Notes under the pieces: model-generated
The model's input: only the letters and a program-made list of their open reading frames with translations
Database searches by the model: none
Told to the model about the DNA's origin: nothing
DNA from: Epiperipatus broadwayi
Taxonomy: Eukaryota > Onychophora > Udeonychophora > Euonychophora > Peripatidae
Reading direction: 5' to 3'
DNA length: 64,000 nucleotides
NCBI GenBank assembly: GCA_028023455.1
Contig: JAQFVV010000152.1
Coordinates: 1 to 64,000, forward strand
Position numbers and translations under genes: made by a program
Shown: positions 21,786-35,328 of the stretch, piece after piece
Layout: each line of letters opens with the position of its first letter
How positions within the stretch are numbered: the first letter of the stretch is position 1

Positions 21786-22062
21786 GTATATATGTGAATA
21801 TATTTGTTTGTAAAATTAAAAAAACGGATTTGTAAATATATATATATACACACATTATATACATTTAAAATAGTTTATATTATTATTTTTTTATATTAAT
21901 GTCAACTATAGAATACTAAGATGTTCAAAAAGAAGTTTAAAAGGATTCTCATTCAACACGTGTGTAAATTTAGTGGATAACAATTAAAGTTTGGATGTTG
22001 CTTAGCTAGTGAAATTCAAGATTTTCAAAAGGCTATGGAAATTGCTTATGTAATAAAAAGAA

Positions 22063-23560
22063 ATGGTACTTGGGCAAAATAATAACAATGAAGCACGTTT
22101 TGAAAAAGAGAATCACATTTTTACACTTCTATCAATATACATTGCAGGGTTTATTTTTTTTCAAGTTGATATCATAGTAAGATTACACATTTATTGGGTA
22201 TGTAAAAAGGCTTGGTATTTGGTATTATGGTACTTGTGTATTATTCCTGAAATATGGTATTAGACATACTGTGCCTTTTCACATTCATATCAATCCACTG
22301 ATAACTTTGTAATGTCATGATTTGACCAAAATAATGTGGACATGGATATTGTACACAATATTTTTCATAAGATTTGGGAAAAAGTAACATGTACATGGAT
22401 AATCTTGTACATGATATTTATTTCACAAGATTTGGGAAAAAGGAACATTTACATGGATCTTGTACATGATATTTTTGCAAGATTCACAAAGTTATTGGCA
22501 GTTTGACACAAATATGAAAAGGTACAACACATCTAATACTGTATTGCAGGACTAAGTTTAACATGTTCACACACATGTAAAACTATAAAAAAGGTGAACA
22601 GTTGTATGGGTAATTAAAACAGCAACATTGTCAAACAAAAATTTTTTATTTTAAAAACTACATTTTCTTGCCCACAGAAATATATTGAATAAACTCCCAA
22701 TTGTTACTTTACATATGCTTTAGACAATCACTAAATTATAATTTTTTAAAATAATATTTACAAAAACACATAAAATATACACATATGCTACTTATACTGT
22801 AATAAATAGAAGGAATTCATCACATCCAAACAACAAAATAGATCTGAATTGAAAAAAATTCCTCTCAAAAAACGAACACGTAGTTGCAAAGTGTGTTGAA
22901 ATTTTCCAGAAAAATAATATGTTTTTTGTTAAAAAAAAACAAATAACTCAGAACAATAAAGAAATATAAGTTATAAAGACTTTTATTACCGTTTTTGCAT
23001 ATAGGCAGATAAAATTGGAGAAAAAAAAATCTACTTTTTTTGTAAATATTTAAAATCAAACAAATAATTCAGAACAATAAACAAATATCAATTGTAAGAG
23101 TTTTCATGCAGGAAGAAAAAATTGTTTTATATCATTGAGTCAAGAAAAAAATGTGTTCTCACTTTTGTGTAAAAGACGAAAACTACTTGCATTCATTAAA
23201 TTGAAATCAAATGAACTGAAATAATTGAGAAATATAAATAAAGCAAAATAACAAACATCAAACTATGTTTTGAAAAAGACAATGTTTTTCAGTTGACAAA
23301 TATAAATAACACAAATTAACAGAAATCAGAGCACGTTTTGAAAAAGACAATGGTTTTGCAAGTGACAAATATAAATAACACAAAATAATAACAATCAACG
23401 CACGTTTTGAAAAAGATAATCATGTTTTCACAGATTTTTCAATATACATCGCAGGATTTATTTTCTTTCAAGTTGATATCCTCACAAAACATTTATTGGG
23501 TATGTGAAAACGCTTTTATCTTTTCTTCGTTGCAGTAATAACACATCCAAGCACCAAAGA
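22063..23560. repeat. Complex of degenerate short tandem and direct repeats
   Basis: Several repeat layers: about three 60-bp units near 22330-22490 sharing gatttgggaaaaag and acatggat; a duplicated aaacaaataactcagaacaa block near 22940 and 23060; three units of about 70 bp from 23236 to 23420 sharing acgttttgaaaaagacaat and gacaaatataaataacac; and a distant direct repeat, 22085-22220 matching 23395-23515 (for example tttattttctttcaagttga and catttattgggtatgt). No frame is maintained, so this is not an obvious repeat protein. Origin unknown. Confidence 0.7.
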
Positions 23561-24220
23561 AATGTATGCAAGGATCATGAAAATGACCATTATTATTACA
23601 CTGTCTGCACATTGAAGTAGGCTAGCAAAATTTTAGTTTCATTAATTTTGCTCTCATCATTTGAAAGAAGGAAGTTAGAATTTGTACTTGATATGGTTGT
23701 CAAAAATGCCTATGTAGATAAGTCAGCTGACTAAGGTTTTACACTCCTTGGTGTCATCTGCCAATTTACATCAAATGGAAGATCGTTAATACAAACATAC
23801 ATAGGTGAAAGAAATAATGAGTTAAAAAAACTGAGTTAAAAAAACTCTATTATCACCCTGTAGAAAGGAATCGATGCTATGACTTGAAAAGCATTTCCAA
23901 AACTTTGATTAATCTTATTAATTCCTCCTATCACCATTTACCAAGGTAATATTTTAAATGTATCTGAAATTATTCTAAATTGACACAATCTAACCAAACA
24001 AGACTTCATTGGTCATCTTAACAATACTCACCCAAGTACCAAGCCTGAAACAAAGACTCTAAAAATAATTATTTTTATTATTAATTAATAAACAAATGTG
24101 AGGTGAACTGATTATAATTGGGTTTAAATTGACGTGTATACACTTTTTTCTTTTATATCTCTTTACTATCTTTCCAAGAAAAGTCTGAATTACAATAACA
24201 GGTATTATATAAAGAGCTTA
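23561..24220. other. AT-rich DNA, no gene seen
   Basis: No domain, repeat or element end recognised. Confidence 0.5.
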
Positions 24221-24740
24221 TAAATAAGCTGTTAACAAGCTTATTTGTGAGCTCTTTAGATATTTTGCAAAGCTTGGTAAGAGCTTATTTGCAAGCTCTT
24301 TATATAACATTTGTAATACAAGCTTGTTAAATTAGGTCATGTGACATAATTTGATTTCTTTGTAATTTTATTTTTTACTATTGAGGCTTTAGCCATTTTA
24401 CATTGTTAAAGCTATTAATATTTGGTGTCTGAACTTGGTTCAATCCCATATGGCTATTTAAGTTAGATAGCTGGATTGGAATACATATGAATGTTTAAAA
24501 ATTTCAGATTTTCTACTTAATAGTTATCTATTAGATAAAGTGCTGGGGTTGACCTGGTATTTTTAATCTAATGCTTGAATATCCTAGCATCTCACTGAGG
24601 AAGCTAGTAACAGAAACTGGTCTGAGGATATTCTGAAAACCTTGTTAAGAGCCTACTGTGAGATCTTTATATAACATTTGTAATACGAGCTTGTTAAATT
24701 AGGTCAGGAAACATATGACTTGATTTCTTTGTAATAACAA
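24221..24740 (+). mobile_element. Family E repeat: 367-bp tandem with hammerhead-like motif
   Basis: The phrase tatataacatttgtaatac occurs at 24301 and at 24668 (period 367), each followed by gagcttgttaaattaggtca or a one-base variant and by tgatttctttgtaat. Between them, at 24589-24628, lies a hammerhead-like motif. The left copy is preceded by nested palindromic blocks built from aagagcttatttgcaagctc. The organisation resembles families A and C. Confidence 0.55.
24589..24628 (+). ncRNA. Hammerhead-like motif, family E
   Basis: Helix I TCTCA with TGAGG (5 bp counting one wobble), core CTGAGGA (position 7 is free in the hammerhead consensus CTGANGA), GAAA, near-palindrome ACTGGT, C as cleavage base. 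Stem II (between core and GAAA) does not form a convincing helix, so this copy is probably inactive. Clearly similar to family B. Confidence 0.45.
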
Positions 24741-24880
24741 GTATTGTTTTTTTTTCATATAACACTATCATACAATTTATAATACATACATGTATATTTA
24801 CTATATAGTGTAAATTTATTAAATGAAATCTGTATTGGCATTATATATCAAGATGAAGATTGCTTTACTTGTTAAATTTC

Positions 24881-25173
<293 letters not shown>

Positions 25174-26402
25174 GTTTCAAAGCAAAACTTTATTGAGTCT
25201 AAAAAGTTACAGAGTCATATATTGATTTTTTACAAATGAAAAACAAATTACAACTTTCAATACATAAGTCTTTATCTTTTCTGCATACTTTTTTTTCTTC
25301 TTGTTTTTAAATTTGGTCTTCTATTTAGTTCAGTTTATGCTTGCATTTTTTTTTTTTAAAATTGGAAAAAATGCTGATGTTGAAAATGTCATCATCTATC
25401 TTATTGGTCTTTATATTTCATAGACTGGATCTCTGTTTCAAGTGTGACCATGTGGCTGCAAATATATCTGGTTGAGCTAGGATGCTGTCTCTTTTTCTTA
25501 ACAGTTCTAGTTTTATTGAATATGTTGCTGGGTGGCGTCGAGGGTTATTGGCAAGTGCAAAAGTGCATCTGGTGCACCAGTAGGCATAAAGGCTGTATGT
25601 TGCTGCACGAATAGCAGGGTTGTTGCCTTTTTTAAATGTATTTATTATTTCATCAATTGAAATGACAGCCTTTCTGTATGTGGTAAACATTGTGCGACGT
25701 ATTGTTTCTAGGGCACTGCAGGAATGAAGAAAATGATCTTGTGTCTCTTCTTCTCTATGACATAGCCCGCACATGGGGTCTATATTGGTATAGAATCTAC
25801 GAAATCTAAGGAAATGGGTTGTGGGTAGAGCATTGAGATTAAGCTTAAGCAGAAAATCGAATAATTTTGGTTCTAATGACCATTTTCTGAATTGTTGCAG
25901 TAGTTGCCTGTTGTCTATTCCAAGAACTGATGGATGTAGATTGGGTGTCTGGTTTGGATGTAGTATATTGTAAATGTCCCAGTATGTATACTTGTTGTCA
26001 TTATTGAGTGATATTTTGTTGTATATTGGCTTGAGTTCTTCAATCAGTGTGGATAGATATCCATATGAAGGGGGTGGTCTGTCTGTGGGTATTATACTGA
26101 TTACACACTCCAGGTCTGGAAATCTTTTTATGGTTGCTGTTATTAGATTTACTGATTTCTGTGTGTAAAAAACATTGATTGTATGGAGTCCAAGTCCATT
26201 GCTATGTGGTGGTCTGCTCAGATTTTTTAAAGAGATTGCCACTGTCTTTCTCTTCCATATTAGTTTGTTACAGATTGACGAGATTTTAGATATGAATGTT
26301 TTTGCAAATTTGATTATAGGTGTATAGTATGTAATTTTTGTAGTTATAAGTTGATTAAATAGTGCTACCTTTGCATATATTGACAGGTATGACTTTTCAA
26401 GT

Positions 26403-26407
<5 letters not shown>
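25174..26407 (-). mobile_element. L1/Tx1-like LINE 3' end, 5'-truncated
   Basis: Minus-strand element: coding region, then a short 3' untranslated region with CAATAAAG near 25185-25195, then (AAT)n. Only the part after the reverse transcriptase core remains. Both ends are bordered by TAA/ATT microsatellite. Confidence 0.8.
25418..26404 (-). pseudogene. L1/Tx1-like LINE ORF2 C-terminus with zf-RVT domain
   Basis: After a microsatellite-encoded asparagine run that is not part of the protein, the translation reads IYAKVALFNQLITTKITYY, the conserved strand after the reverse transcriptase thumb of L1-type ORF2 (usually 'GR-.-LFN--.-.K'). FIS...CNKLIWKRKTVAISLKNLSR follows (the 'F-W-GK.-RI---L' block) and then HSNGLGL (the 'GGLGL' block). 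A zinc-knuckle-like motif, CGLCHREEETQDHFLHSCSA (about 25700-25775), is the zf-RVT domain at the extreme C-terminus. The frame is open for about 330 codons to a natural stop, so the copy is fairly young although 5'-truncated. It cannot retrotranspose without its endonuclease and reverse transcriptase. Confidence 0.85.
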
Positions 26408-26470
<63 letters not shown>

Positions 26471-26508
26471 GTTGTTGTTATTGTTGTTGTTGTTGTTGTT
26501 GTTAATTT
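26404..26508. repeat. (ATT)n-(GTT)n microsatellite between two LINEs
   Basis: About 22 ATT units followed by about 12 mostly GTT units. It separates the truncated 5' ends of two LINEs that face away from each other. Confidence 0.95.
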
Positions 26509-29091
<2,583 letters not shown>

Positions 29092-29214
29092 CAGCAGCAG
29101 CAGCAATGTATATTAATATTTTCAGTTGCATATAACTTGGGATCATTCATTAATCATGAGATACACTTAAAGAGTGAATGCATTGGACACTTAATAGAAA
29201 AGCTATACAGAGAC

Positions 29215-29572
29215 TTCAGATCACTCAAAGAAATATGGGAGAGATGCATGTTGGGAGTAATAAGAAGAGATCGAAAAACGCAATATAAGGGTAAAAGAAC
29301 AAACAGGTGTTACTGACCTCATTGAAAAAATTAAAAGACAAGTAGAGTTTGGCTGGATATATTGCTAGAAGAGATAATAATAGATGGACAATTGAAATCT
29401 TAAATTGGATTCTAAGAGATTGTAAAAGACCCAGAAAGAGACCACATGTGATATGGATGGATAAAATAAGAAACTGTGGAGGGGTGATGTGGAGAAAAAA
29501 AGCTAAAGATCAGAGAAGATGGATTGAACTCGAAGAGATCTTAATCCTGCAATGTATTGATAATAGTCGATG
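29215..29572 (+). pseudogene. RTE reverse transcriptase C-terminal region
   Basis: The frame from 29349 reads AGYIARRDNNRWTIEILNW, the RTE consensus 'AGH-AR--D-RW---.--W', then RPRKRPHVIWMDKIRN for 'R--GRP--RW-D-I', and MWRKKAKDQRRWIELEEI for 'W---A-DR--W--L-EA'. Just upstream in another frame, ERCMLGVIRRDRKTQ matches the 'R-MLGI---DR' block, so at least one frameshift separates the two. This is beyond the polymerase core; only the very end of the protein is present. Confidence 0.85.
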
Positions 29573-29590
29573 ATGATGATGAATCCTAGC
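29215..29590 (+). mobile_element. RTE-type LINE 3' end, 5'-truncated
   Basis: Last part of an RTE-clade element: C-terminal coding region to 29572 and then a short GATGATGATGATGA-like terminus, typical of RTE elements. A sister copy ends at 62822. Confidence 0.8.
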
Positions 29591-29599
29591 GACCCAGAG

Positions 29600-30180
29600 A
29601 GTATTTTTAGATGCTTATTATGAAGAAATATTTATTAATACAGTTGTAATATTATTTATAAAATTCCTATTAAGATTTTAATAAATATTTCTGTACTATA
29701 TTAAACAAATAATCTTAAGTGTCATTATGATATTTTAACATTAAATTTGAAATTAGAAATTTACAGTTTAGAGAAATAGTAAACTTCGTTGTATTCCTTT
29801 TCATTACTATTGGAGGTTCGACTTATTTAATTGTGCAATATTATTATAAGAGCTAGCGTATTCCCCACATTAAAATTATTGTTACAATTTGGTATATAAA
29901 ATTATTAAGTTTCTCTTTCTTCACTTGTTTATTGTCTAAATTAAAAGCCTCACATCTGGTCAGTTACAATTTGGCACATAAAAACTTACAGGACTTTATT
30001 AAGAGGACCTTCTCACATCTAGTCAGTTTTCTCTAATTCCATCCATTACAATTTGGCTTCCCAATCATAGGGAGTCAAAATTAAAGACCTCAGTATTGCT
30101 ATGAGTCTATTTTTTTTTTCATGGCATGATAAGTGATTATGTAGTTGTAAATCAGGTGAAGTGATTTTTTGACACTTATT
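29600..30180. other. AT-rich DNA, no gene seen
   Basis: Contains a small imperfect direct repeat (tcacatctggtcagttacaatttgg near 29950 and a similar phrase near 30015, roughly 65 bp apart). No coding sequence. Confidence 0.5.
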
Positions 30181-30189
30181 ATATATATA

Positions 30190-30400
30190 TAATTATAATA
30201 AAAATAATAATTTTAACGGTAACAAACTATTATAAACAATCCTTAAATCCGCAGAAGTGCTTTCGGTTAATTTTTTTTTTTTAATATAATGGCAGTTGAG
30301 GTAGGTTTAAGAAATTAACCGAAAGTACGTCTGCGGATCTAAGGATTGTTTATAATAGTTTGTTACCGTTAAAATTATTATTTTTATTATAATTACAATT
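30190..30400. repeat. Long palindrome, arms about 84 bp
   Basis: Left arm (about 30190-30274) and right arm (about 30312-30398) match almost base for base in reverse complement, including acggtaacaaactattataa and its complement. The loop holds aatataatggcagttgaggt, the start of the PLE terminal block found again at 32085 and 34590. This is the inverted-terminal-repeat arrangement of PLEs. Confidence 0.9.
30292..30334 (+). ncRNA. Hammerhead-like fold with non-consensus core (PLE-5, copy 1)
   Basis: Helix I GCAG/CTGC, core TTGAGGTA, stem II GGTT/AACC, GAA, palindrome-like AGTACG, T, in hammerhead order and spacing. Core positions C3 and A9 do not match consensus. Confidence 0.4.
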
Positions 30401-30872
30401 TTGTTTTAATTAACGGACATTTTATTTATATTACATATGCTTTTGAAATAATATATAAAGATATGACATTCTAAAAGTTAAGGATTTAATCTCTAGGGGT
30501 AAATAAAAAAGCTTAAGGATTGAGTTGTTTACTTTATATATATATATATATTTTATTGTCATTGCATATGCATATTTTATGAGATGTTTTTTTAAGATAG
30601 CAAGTGATAAAAAATATGGATAGTTTATATATAAGTAAATATAAATTAAAACTTTAGGATATATATATATATGTAAAACCTTAATATGTGTTAGTATTAA
30701 ATATGCACACATTATATAATTCAAATATGATATATTGAACAATTATCTTGAACAATTCTATAAATGATAACACATATTAAAGTTTTACATATTGAATCTA
30801 TAACACACATTTATTTTGTTTTATATATAGTTATTTAAGTTTTATATTGTACTAATCTTATTATTAATTGTC

Positions 30873-31590
30873 ACAGCTGAAACTAATGAAGATATGTCAG
30901 AAGAGTCCAACATCAGCAGCACAGAGATCCTAAGAATATTTAAGAATTTAAAAACAGACTTAATGACCAACTCTGGCCACTTAAAGGAAATAGACATAAG
31001 ATTGGATGCTAAAATTTGCAAGATGGAAGCAAAAATGGATGCCAACCCGTAACAAGTTGAAAGAGTTAAAAAAGATGCAAATTCATCCAAAGTGAATGTA
31101 AAAATGGATACTAACATTAAGGAATAAAAGTCAAAGTAGATGCTAGCTCAAAGGGTTTGGAAGCTAAGATTGATACTAAATTCAAGGATTAGAGGACCAA
31201 AGAATTGAAAGAGACCAGAGATAAAGCAAATGATCCAAGAGAACAGTCAAAAATTGAATCTATTTCTCTAAAGGGTAAAATTGAAAAATTGAAGAGAGAA
31301 ATGAAATCTAACATTCAAACAATTAATGTTAGAATTGAGAAGTCATAAAAGGAGTATCAAAAATTTCAAAGACAGATTGCCAAAGATCATCTGAACTTTA
31401 GTGAGGAGTTCAAGAATTTAAAAACCAGAACAGAATGTTCATTTCAAGACTTTCAAATAGGGATGAGTAGAGAAATGGAGATGCTCTGGAAAGTTAAAAA
31501 GAAAAATATTATTAATGCAATTCAAGAATATTGCCAACTTATAGTTAAAAAATGGGGAGGCCCAAATTTGTCAGAAATCCAGGGATAATT
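30873..31590 (+). pseudogene. Coiled-coil ORF1/gag-like protein remnant
   Basis: The plus-strand reading from about 30873 gives MSEESNISSTEILRIFKNLK, followed by about 200 residues rich in E, K, I and L in heptad-like spacing (for example RLDAKICKMEAKMDA and IESISLKGKIEKLKREM), interrupted by at least four stops. Towards the end, IINAIQEYCQLIVKKWGG has the look of a gag-like capsid segment. It resembles the coiled-coil first ORF of some LINEs or the N-terminal gag of Gypsy/Mag-type elements, but I cannot assign the family. Since PLEs normally lack gag, it probably belongs to a different element nested here. Minus-strand open frames over the region are shadows. Confidence 0.5.
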
Positions 31591-31754
31591 TCAAAATATG
31601 AGTACTACATTGTCTAGTCATCTCCATTTGCACTAACTTTCTCAATATACTAATATTTCTTCATTAAACACATTCACAACCCATTATCCTTTTCCAAACA
31701 AATCATATTATCATTTTCCAGCCTCTCTGTAATACCAAAATGGCCAATTCCCAT

Positions 31755-32010
31755 GAATTTTAATATATAGGTGAATCGAAGTACAGTATTGAAAAAAGAT
31801 TAAAGAAGCATGAATTGTTACACAAACATGTGAAAAGTAAAAATAATAATGAATTAATAACTATTTCAGTTTTCTTGGATCATAAAAGAACATGTAAATA
31901 TAAATTTAAATTTGATATTGAAAGTGTTAAAATTCTTCATGAAGAGAGAAACCATTAAAAAAAATTAAGGTGGAAATTTTAATAAATAGAAATGAAATGA
32001 ATAAAATTAA
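31755..32010 (+). pseudogene. PLE GIY-YIG endonuclease remnant (PLE-5, first module)
   Basis: Read from about 31764: YIGESKYSIEKRLKKHELLH, the YIG motif followed by the basic helix, then ITISVFLDHKRTCKYKFKF (the 'VF-H---G--F' strand) and SVKILHEERNH with the conserved late glutamate. The N-terminal GIY strand is missing or out of frame. Nearly identical to the copy at 34270. Confidence 0.7.
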
Positions 32011-32084
32011 TAGACAAGCTGCTAACATTAAAATGCAGGTTCATGGGATTTGAGTTGAAGACATTTGCTTCCATTTTGGTTATT

Positions 32085-32260
32085 TTAATTTAATGGCAGT
32101 TGAGGCAGGTTAAGGAATTAACTGAAAGTACTTCTGCATATTGAAAAACTGTATATAATAATTAATTATCATTATATTTATTATTTTTATTGTTATTACA
32201 ATAGTTTTTTAATTAATGGATATTTTATTTGTTACATTTTTAATATAATGGATTTAAGAG
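32085..32260 (+). repeat. PLE-5 terminal block, copy 2
   Basis: Shares aatttaatggcagttgaggc and the following hammerhead-like fold with 30285 and 34590, then AT-rich sequence ending tattttatttgttac, also matched near 30418. Confidence 0.75.
32096..32137 (+). ncRNA. Hammerhead-like fold with non-consensus core (PLE-5, copy 2)
   Basis: Helix I GCAG with CTGC (4 bp); core TTGAGGCA; stem II GGTTAA with TTAACT (6 bp, one wobble) closed by GGAA; then GAA; perfect palindrome AGTACT; T as the cleavage base. The order and spacing are those of a dimeric hammerhead, but C3 is T and A9 is C, so catalysis is doubtful. Confidence 0.45.
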
Positions 32261-32660
32261 ATATAAAGAAATAATGGATCATTAAGGAATAGCAGAAGCA
32301 ATGTAAAAAAGTTATTAAGCTTAAATGCCAACTTCATTTTTTAAGAAATGTAAAGTTTATTATGTACTCCCAAATTGTTGCAATGTAAAATTGAACAGCT
32401 GTATAAATTTAGAACCAAGATGTATGGATAAATTAAAGTCTATAATTTAAAATGATGTGGCTGGGAAGTGTAAGAAAGAACTTTTTGATTTTCAAAGGTA
32501 TTTGAAAACAATTGAACATTTAATAATTTTAAATGAATGATGTGCTTGGGATGAATATAAAATTGTTTGTGAAAAACAATTGTAATTATTTGAACTTAAA
32601 TTACATAATAAATTTGAGAAGAAAATTGATTTTTTATTTAATACACAAACTTAAAATGAC

Positions 32661-33780
32661 ATGAATTTTGTTAATTTGTCAAATAAAAAGATACATTTTA
32701 TTCAGAAATACATCTTAAGTCACAGAACTAAATATGTCAGCAGTACGTGGGATGATTATAATTTGGAATTAGTTGCAGTTGTTCAAAATCCATTTGAAAT
32801 AATCTCTGGTAGTAATCATATTGGTGATAAAATTATCAAGAAAATTATTTGTCATAAATTTAACATGATTCCATATGAAAATTCATGGTATTTGGCCATT
32901 TCACAATTTAAATAGAGACTTAAGAATGATTATATGATTTATTTGAAAGAAGATAAAGAGCTGTGGCTGGGTTTAGTGATGAAATATCAGTATATTGAGA
33001 AAGTTAAAGTGCAAATAGATAACCTTGTTTTTTTTTTTGATTGAAGAATATAATATAGATGGTCAGAAAATAAAATTTATTAACAGTATTTTAAAAAAAG
33101 TTAAAAATAATGTCTTAAGTAATAATGTATACTATAAGATATATTCTTCATGTGCTATATATACTCTTCATATTTTTGCAAATATAAAGTTACATAAAAA
33201 AGGTAATTCTTTGAAAATTTATGATTGATTTTGGTGGTCCATTTATAGATCAGACTTCTAAATATATTGGTAAGCTGTTGAGATTTTAGAATTTGGAAAA
33301 ATGCTATTGCTTCATCTTTTGACTTTGAAGTTATAATTACAAATGTAGTGATTAATGAGAATGATGTTATTGCTTCATTAGATGTGACAAAAATGTATAG
33401 TTTCAGTGGTAAAAGGAATTCCATAAGAATAATTGAACGTATTAAAAAGTAATGGTATTTGCAAATATGTGGTAAAACTTAATATTGATTCTTTAAAATT
33501 TTTTGATGATAACATTGTGGCTTCTTTTGAAGGAGGATATTATAAAATGTCTAAAGGTTGGCCTGTGGGTCTTCCTGCTGTTGCACAAATTTGCAATTTT
33601 GTTTTGTCTACCTATGAGAGTAGTATTTTAAATATGCATTTTTAAAAGAGATTAAAATATACAAAAGGTATGTGATGTTTTTGTTTATGCAAATAGTAAT
33701 ACTATAAATTTGCTTGTAGAGAAGATAAATAATTTGAATGGCTTGTAATGGACTGTTGAAAAGGAACAGGACAAAAGTAA
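32661..33780 (+). pseudogene. PLE reverse transcriptase remnant (PLE-5)
   Basis: Scattered over three frames. From 33350 the sequence reads NENDVIASLDVTKMYS, which fits the PLE 'v-SfDV-sLFTnvP' block with the first catalytic aspartate. From 33520 FEGGYYKMSKGWPVGLPAVA fits the PLE '.-q.-GvaMGsplSP' block. Near 33670 KVCDVFVYANSN sits where the R-YVDD motif belongs, but the two aspartates are lost. The upstream open stretch 32661-32915 (FVNLSNKKIHFIQKYILSHR) probably covers the N-terminal RT region. Dead. Confidence 0.65.
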
Positions 33781-34269
33781 TTGGATTTAAATATTACAAG
33801 AGATAATGGTATGTTAAGTTATAAATTAATAATCCATTGCAAAAAAGGGTATATATAAATTGTAAATCAAAAGTACCAATTATGCATAAGATAGTAAGTT
33901 TTAGATCTTTTTTGTTTTGTAATGAAAAATTATGTCACTACCAGTGGGATAAATGAAAAAAATATTGAGATATTTGCCAAGGAATTGCTTAGTTATAAGA
34001 TTGAACATATTAACAATACTTTATGTCAATTTAAAAAGTTATAATGGTTTAAAAAAGTTGAAGATTGATAGTAAAAAAAATGGATATCTTTTTCATATAT
34101 TTCAAATGCTCAAGTGAAATTTTTTAAGGATATATATATATAAGAAGATGTTTAATGCTTTATTTTGTGTTACAAATAATGTTAATAAATTAGTGAATAA
34201 TTCTAAAAATGTTATACATGTCAAGCAGAAAAGTAATGTTGTGTATCAAATATTTTTGTGGATGTATGT

Positions 34270-34500
34270 TATCATATATAGGTGAGTCAATTTTCAGTAT
34301 TGAAAAAAGATTAAAGGAGCACGAATTGTTATACAAGCATATAAAAGTAAAAATAATAATGATTTAATGACTACTTCAGTTTTCTTGGTTCATGTAAATA
34401 TAAATTTAAGTTTCATATTGGAAGTGTTAAGATTCTTCATGAAGTAAGAAATCATAATAAAAGAAAAATTAAGGAGGCAATTTTAATAACCAGAAATAAA
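34270..34500 (+). pseudogene. PLE GIY-YIG endonuclease remnant (PLE-5, second module)
   Basis: Reads YIGESIFSIEKRLKEHELLY, then frameshifts; close sister of 31755-32010 with a short deletion near 34390-34400 that removes the DHKRT segment. Follows the RT remnant in the expected order. Confidence 0.7.
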
Positions 34501-34589
34501 ATTAATATAATTAATAGACAAGCTGCTAACATTAAAATTCAGGATTCATGGTATTTGAGTTGATGACGTTTGCTTCCATTTTGGTTTTC

Positions 34590-34674
34590 TGAATTTAATG
34601 GCAGTTGAAGCAGGTTAAGAGCTTATTTGAAAATACTTTTGCAAATTGAAAAACTATATAATAGCTAATTACTG

Positions 34675-34680
<6 letters not shown>
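34590..34680 (+). repeat. PLE-5 terminal block, copy 3
   Basis: Contains aatttaatggcagttgaagc and a decayed hammerhead-like fold at 34601-34642 (core TTGAAGCA, AATACT instead of the palindrome). Runs directly into (TA)n. Confidence 0.7.

Positions 34681-34749
<69 letters not shown>
34677..34749. repeat. (TA)n microsatellite at the PLE-5 end
   Basis: About 36 TA units immediately after the element's terminal block, as at PLE-1. Confidence 0.95.
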
Positions 34750-34752
<3 letters not shown>

Positions 34753-34850
34753 TTTTTCTAACCATGCACCTGGTGTTTATATGAAATATAACTTAAGTTT
34801 AATATATTCTTTAAAACATATGATTAAAGCCATATATTAAATGCAAATGA

Positions 34851-35250
34851 CTCCCAAAAAACATTTCTGGCAAAACCTGCTGGCATCATTTGGCTCAGAC
34901 TTTTATCCAGCTATGTCATCATAGTTTACTATTTATCCCTAGGAAATATTTATAATGTAATTAATAAGTGTGATTCCACTTAAATGCATTCATTTTGACA
35001 TTATTATTTAGAGTAATTATTAATGATTATTTCCAAATTATTTTTGTTAGTTTGTGAATTATTTAATTTCCTTTCAGATATAAGTGATATAATCAAAATG
35101 AATATATAGGAGTGGAGTTGTGGTTGTAAATTATATTACAGATGTTTTCTATGATAAATACTAAATTATGATAATGTAACATATATGTGTGGAAAGATTT
35201 GGACAAACTGATGATAACAGGTTTTGCCAGAAATGCATTTTGGGGATAAT
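34851..35250. mobile_element. Family D inverted repeat element with hammerhead remnants
   Basis: The outer phrases cccaaaaaacatttctggca (34853) and tgccagaaatgcattttggg (35225) are reverse complements with few differences, giving terminal inverted repeats of about 27 bp and more around about 350 bp. The right arm read on plus shows core CTGATGA (35199-35205), GAAA, the 6-base palindrome ATGCAT and TTGGGGATAATTT, the same order as family C. Stem II is poor. Non-coding. Probably a distant relative of family C. Confidence 0.55.
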
Positions 35251-35328
35251 TTGCTTTTTTTAAATGCCTTTATCAAAAGAGTTTTAAAGAGTGTATTAAA
35301 TCTAGAAGTTTCATTACATAAACATCAC

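Larger units (their letters stand above)
30280..34680 (+). mobile_element. Penelope-like element, degraded, with duplicated 3' module (PLE-5)
   Basis: Order on the plus strand: palindromic terminal block (30190-30400), coiled-coil gag-like remnant of uncertain ownership (30873-31590), GIY-YIG remnant (31755-32010), terminal block (32085-32260), reverse transcriptase remnant (32661-33780), second GIY-YIG remnant (34270-34500), terminal block (34590-34680), (TA)n. The module 'GIY-YIG plus terminal block' therefore occurs twice in direct orientation about 2.5 kb apart, as expected for a head-to-tail tandem PLE with the first copy 5'-truncated. Confidence 0.7.
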
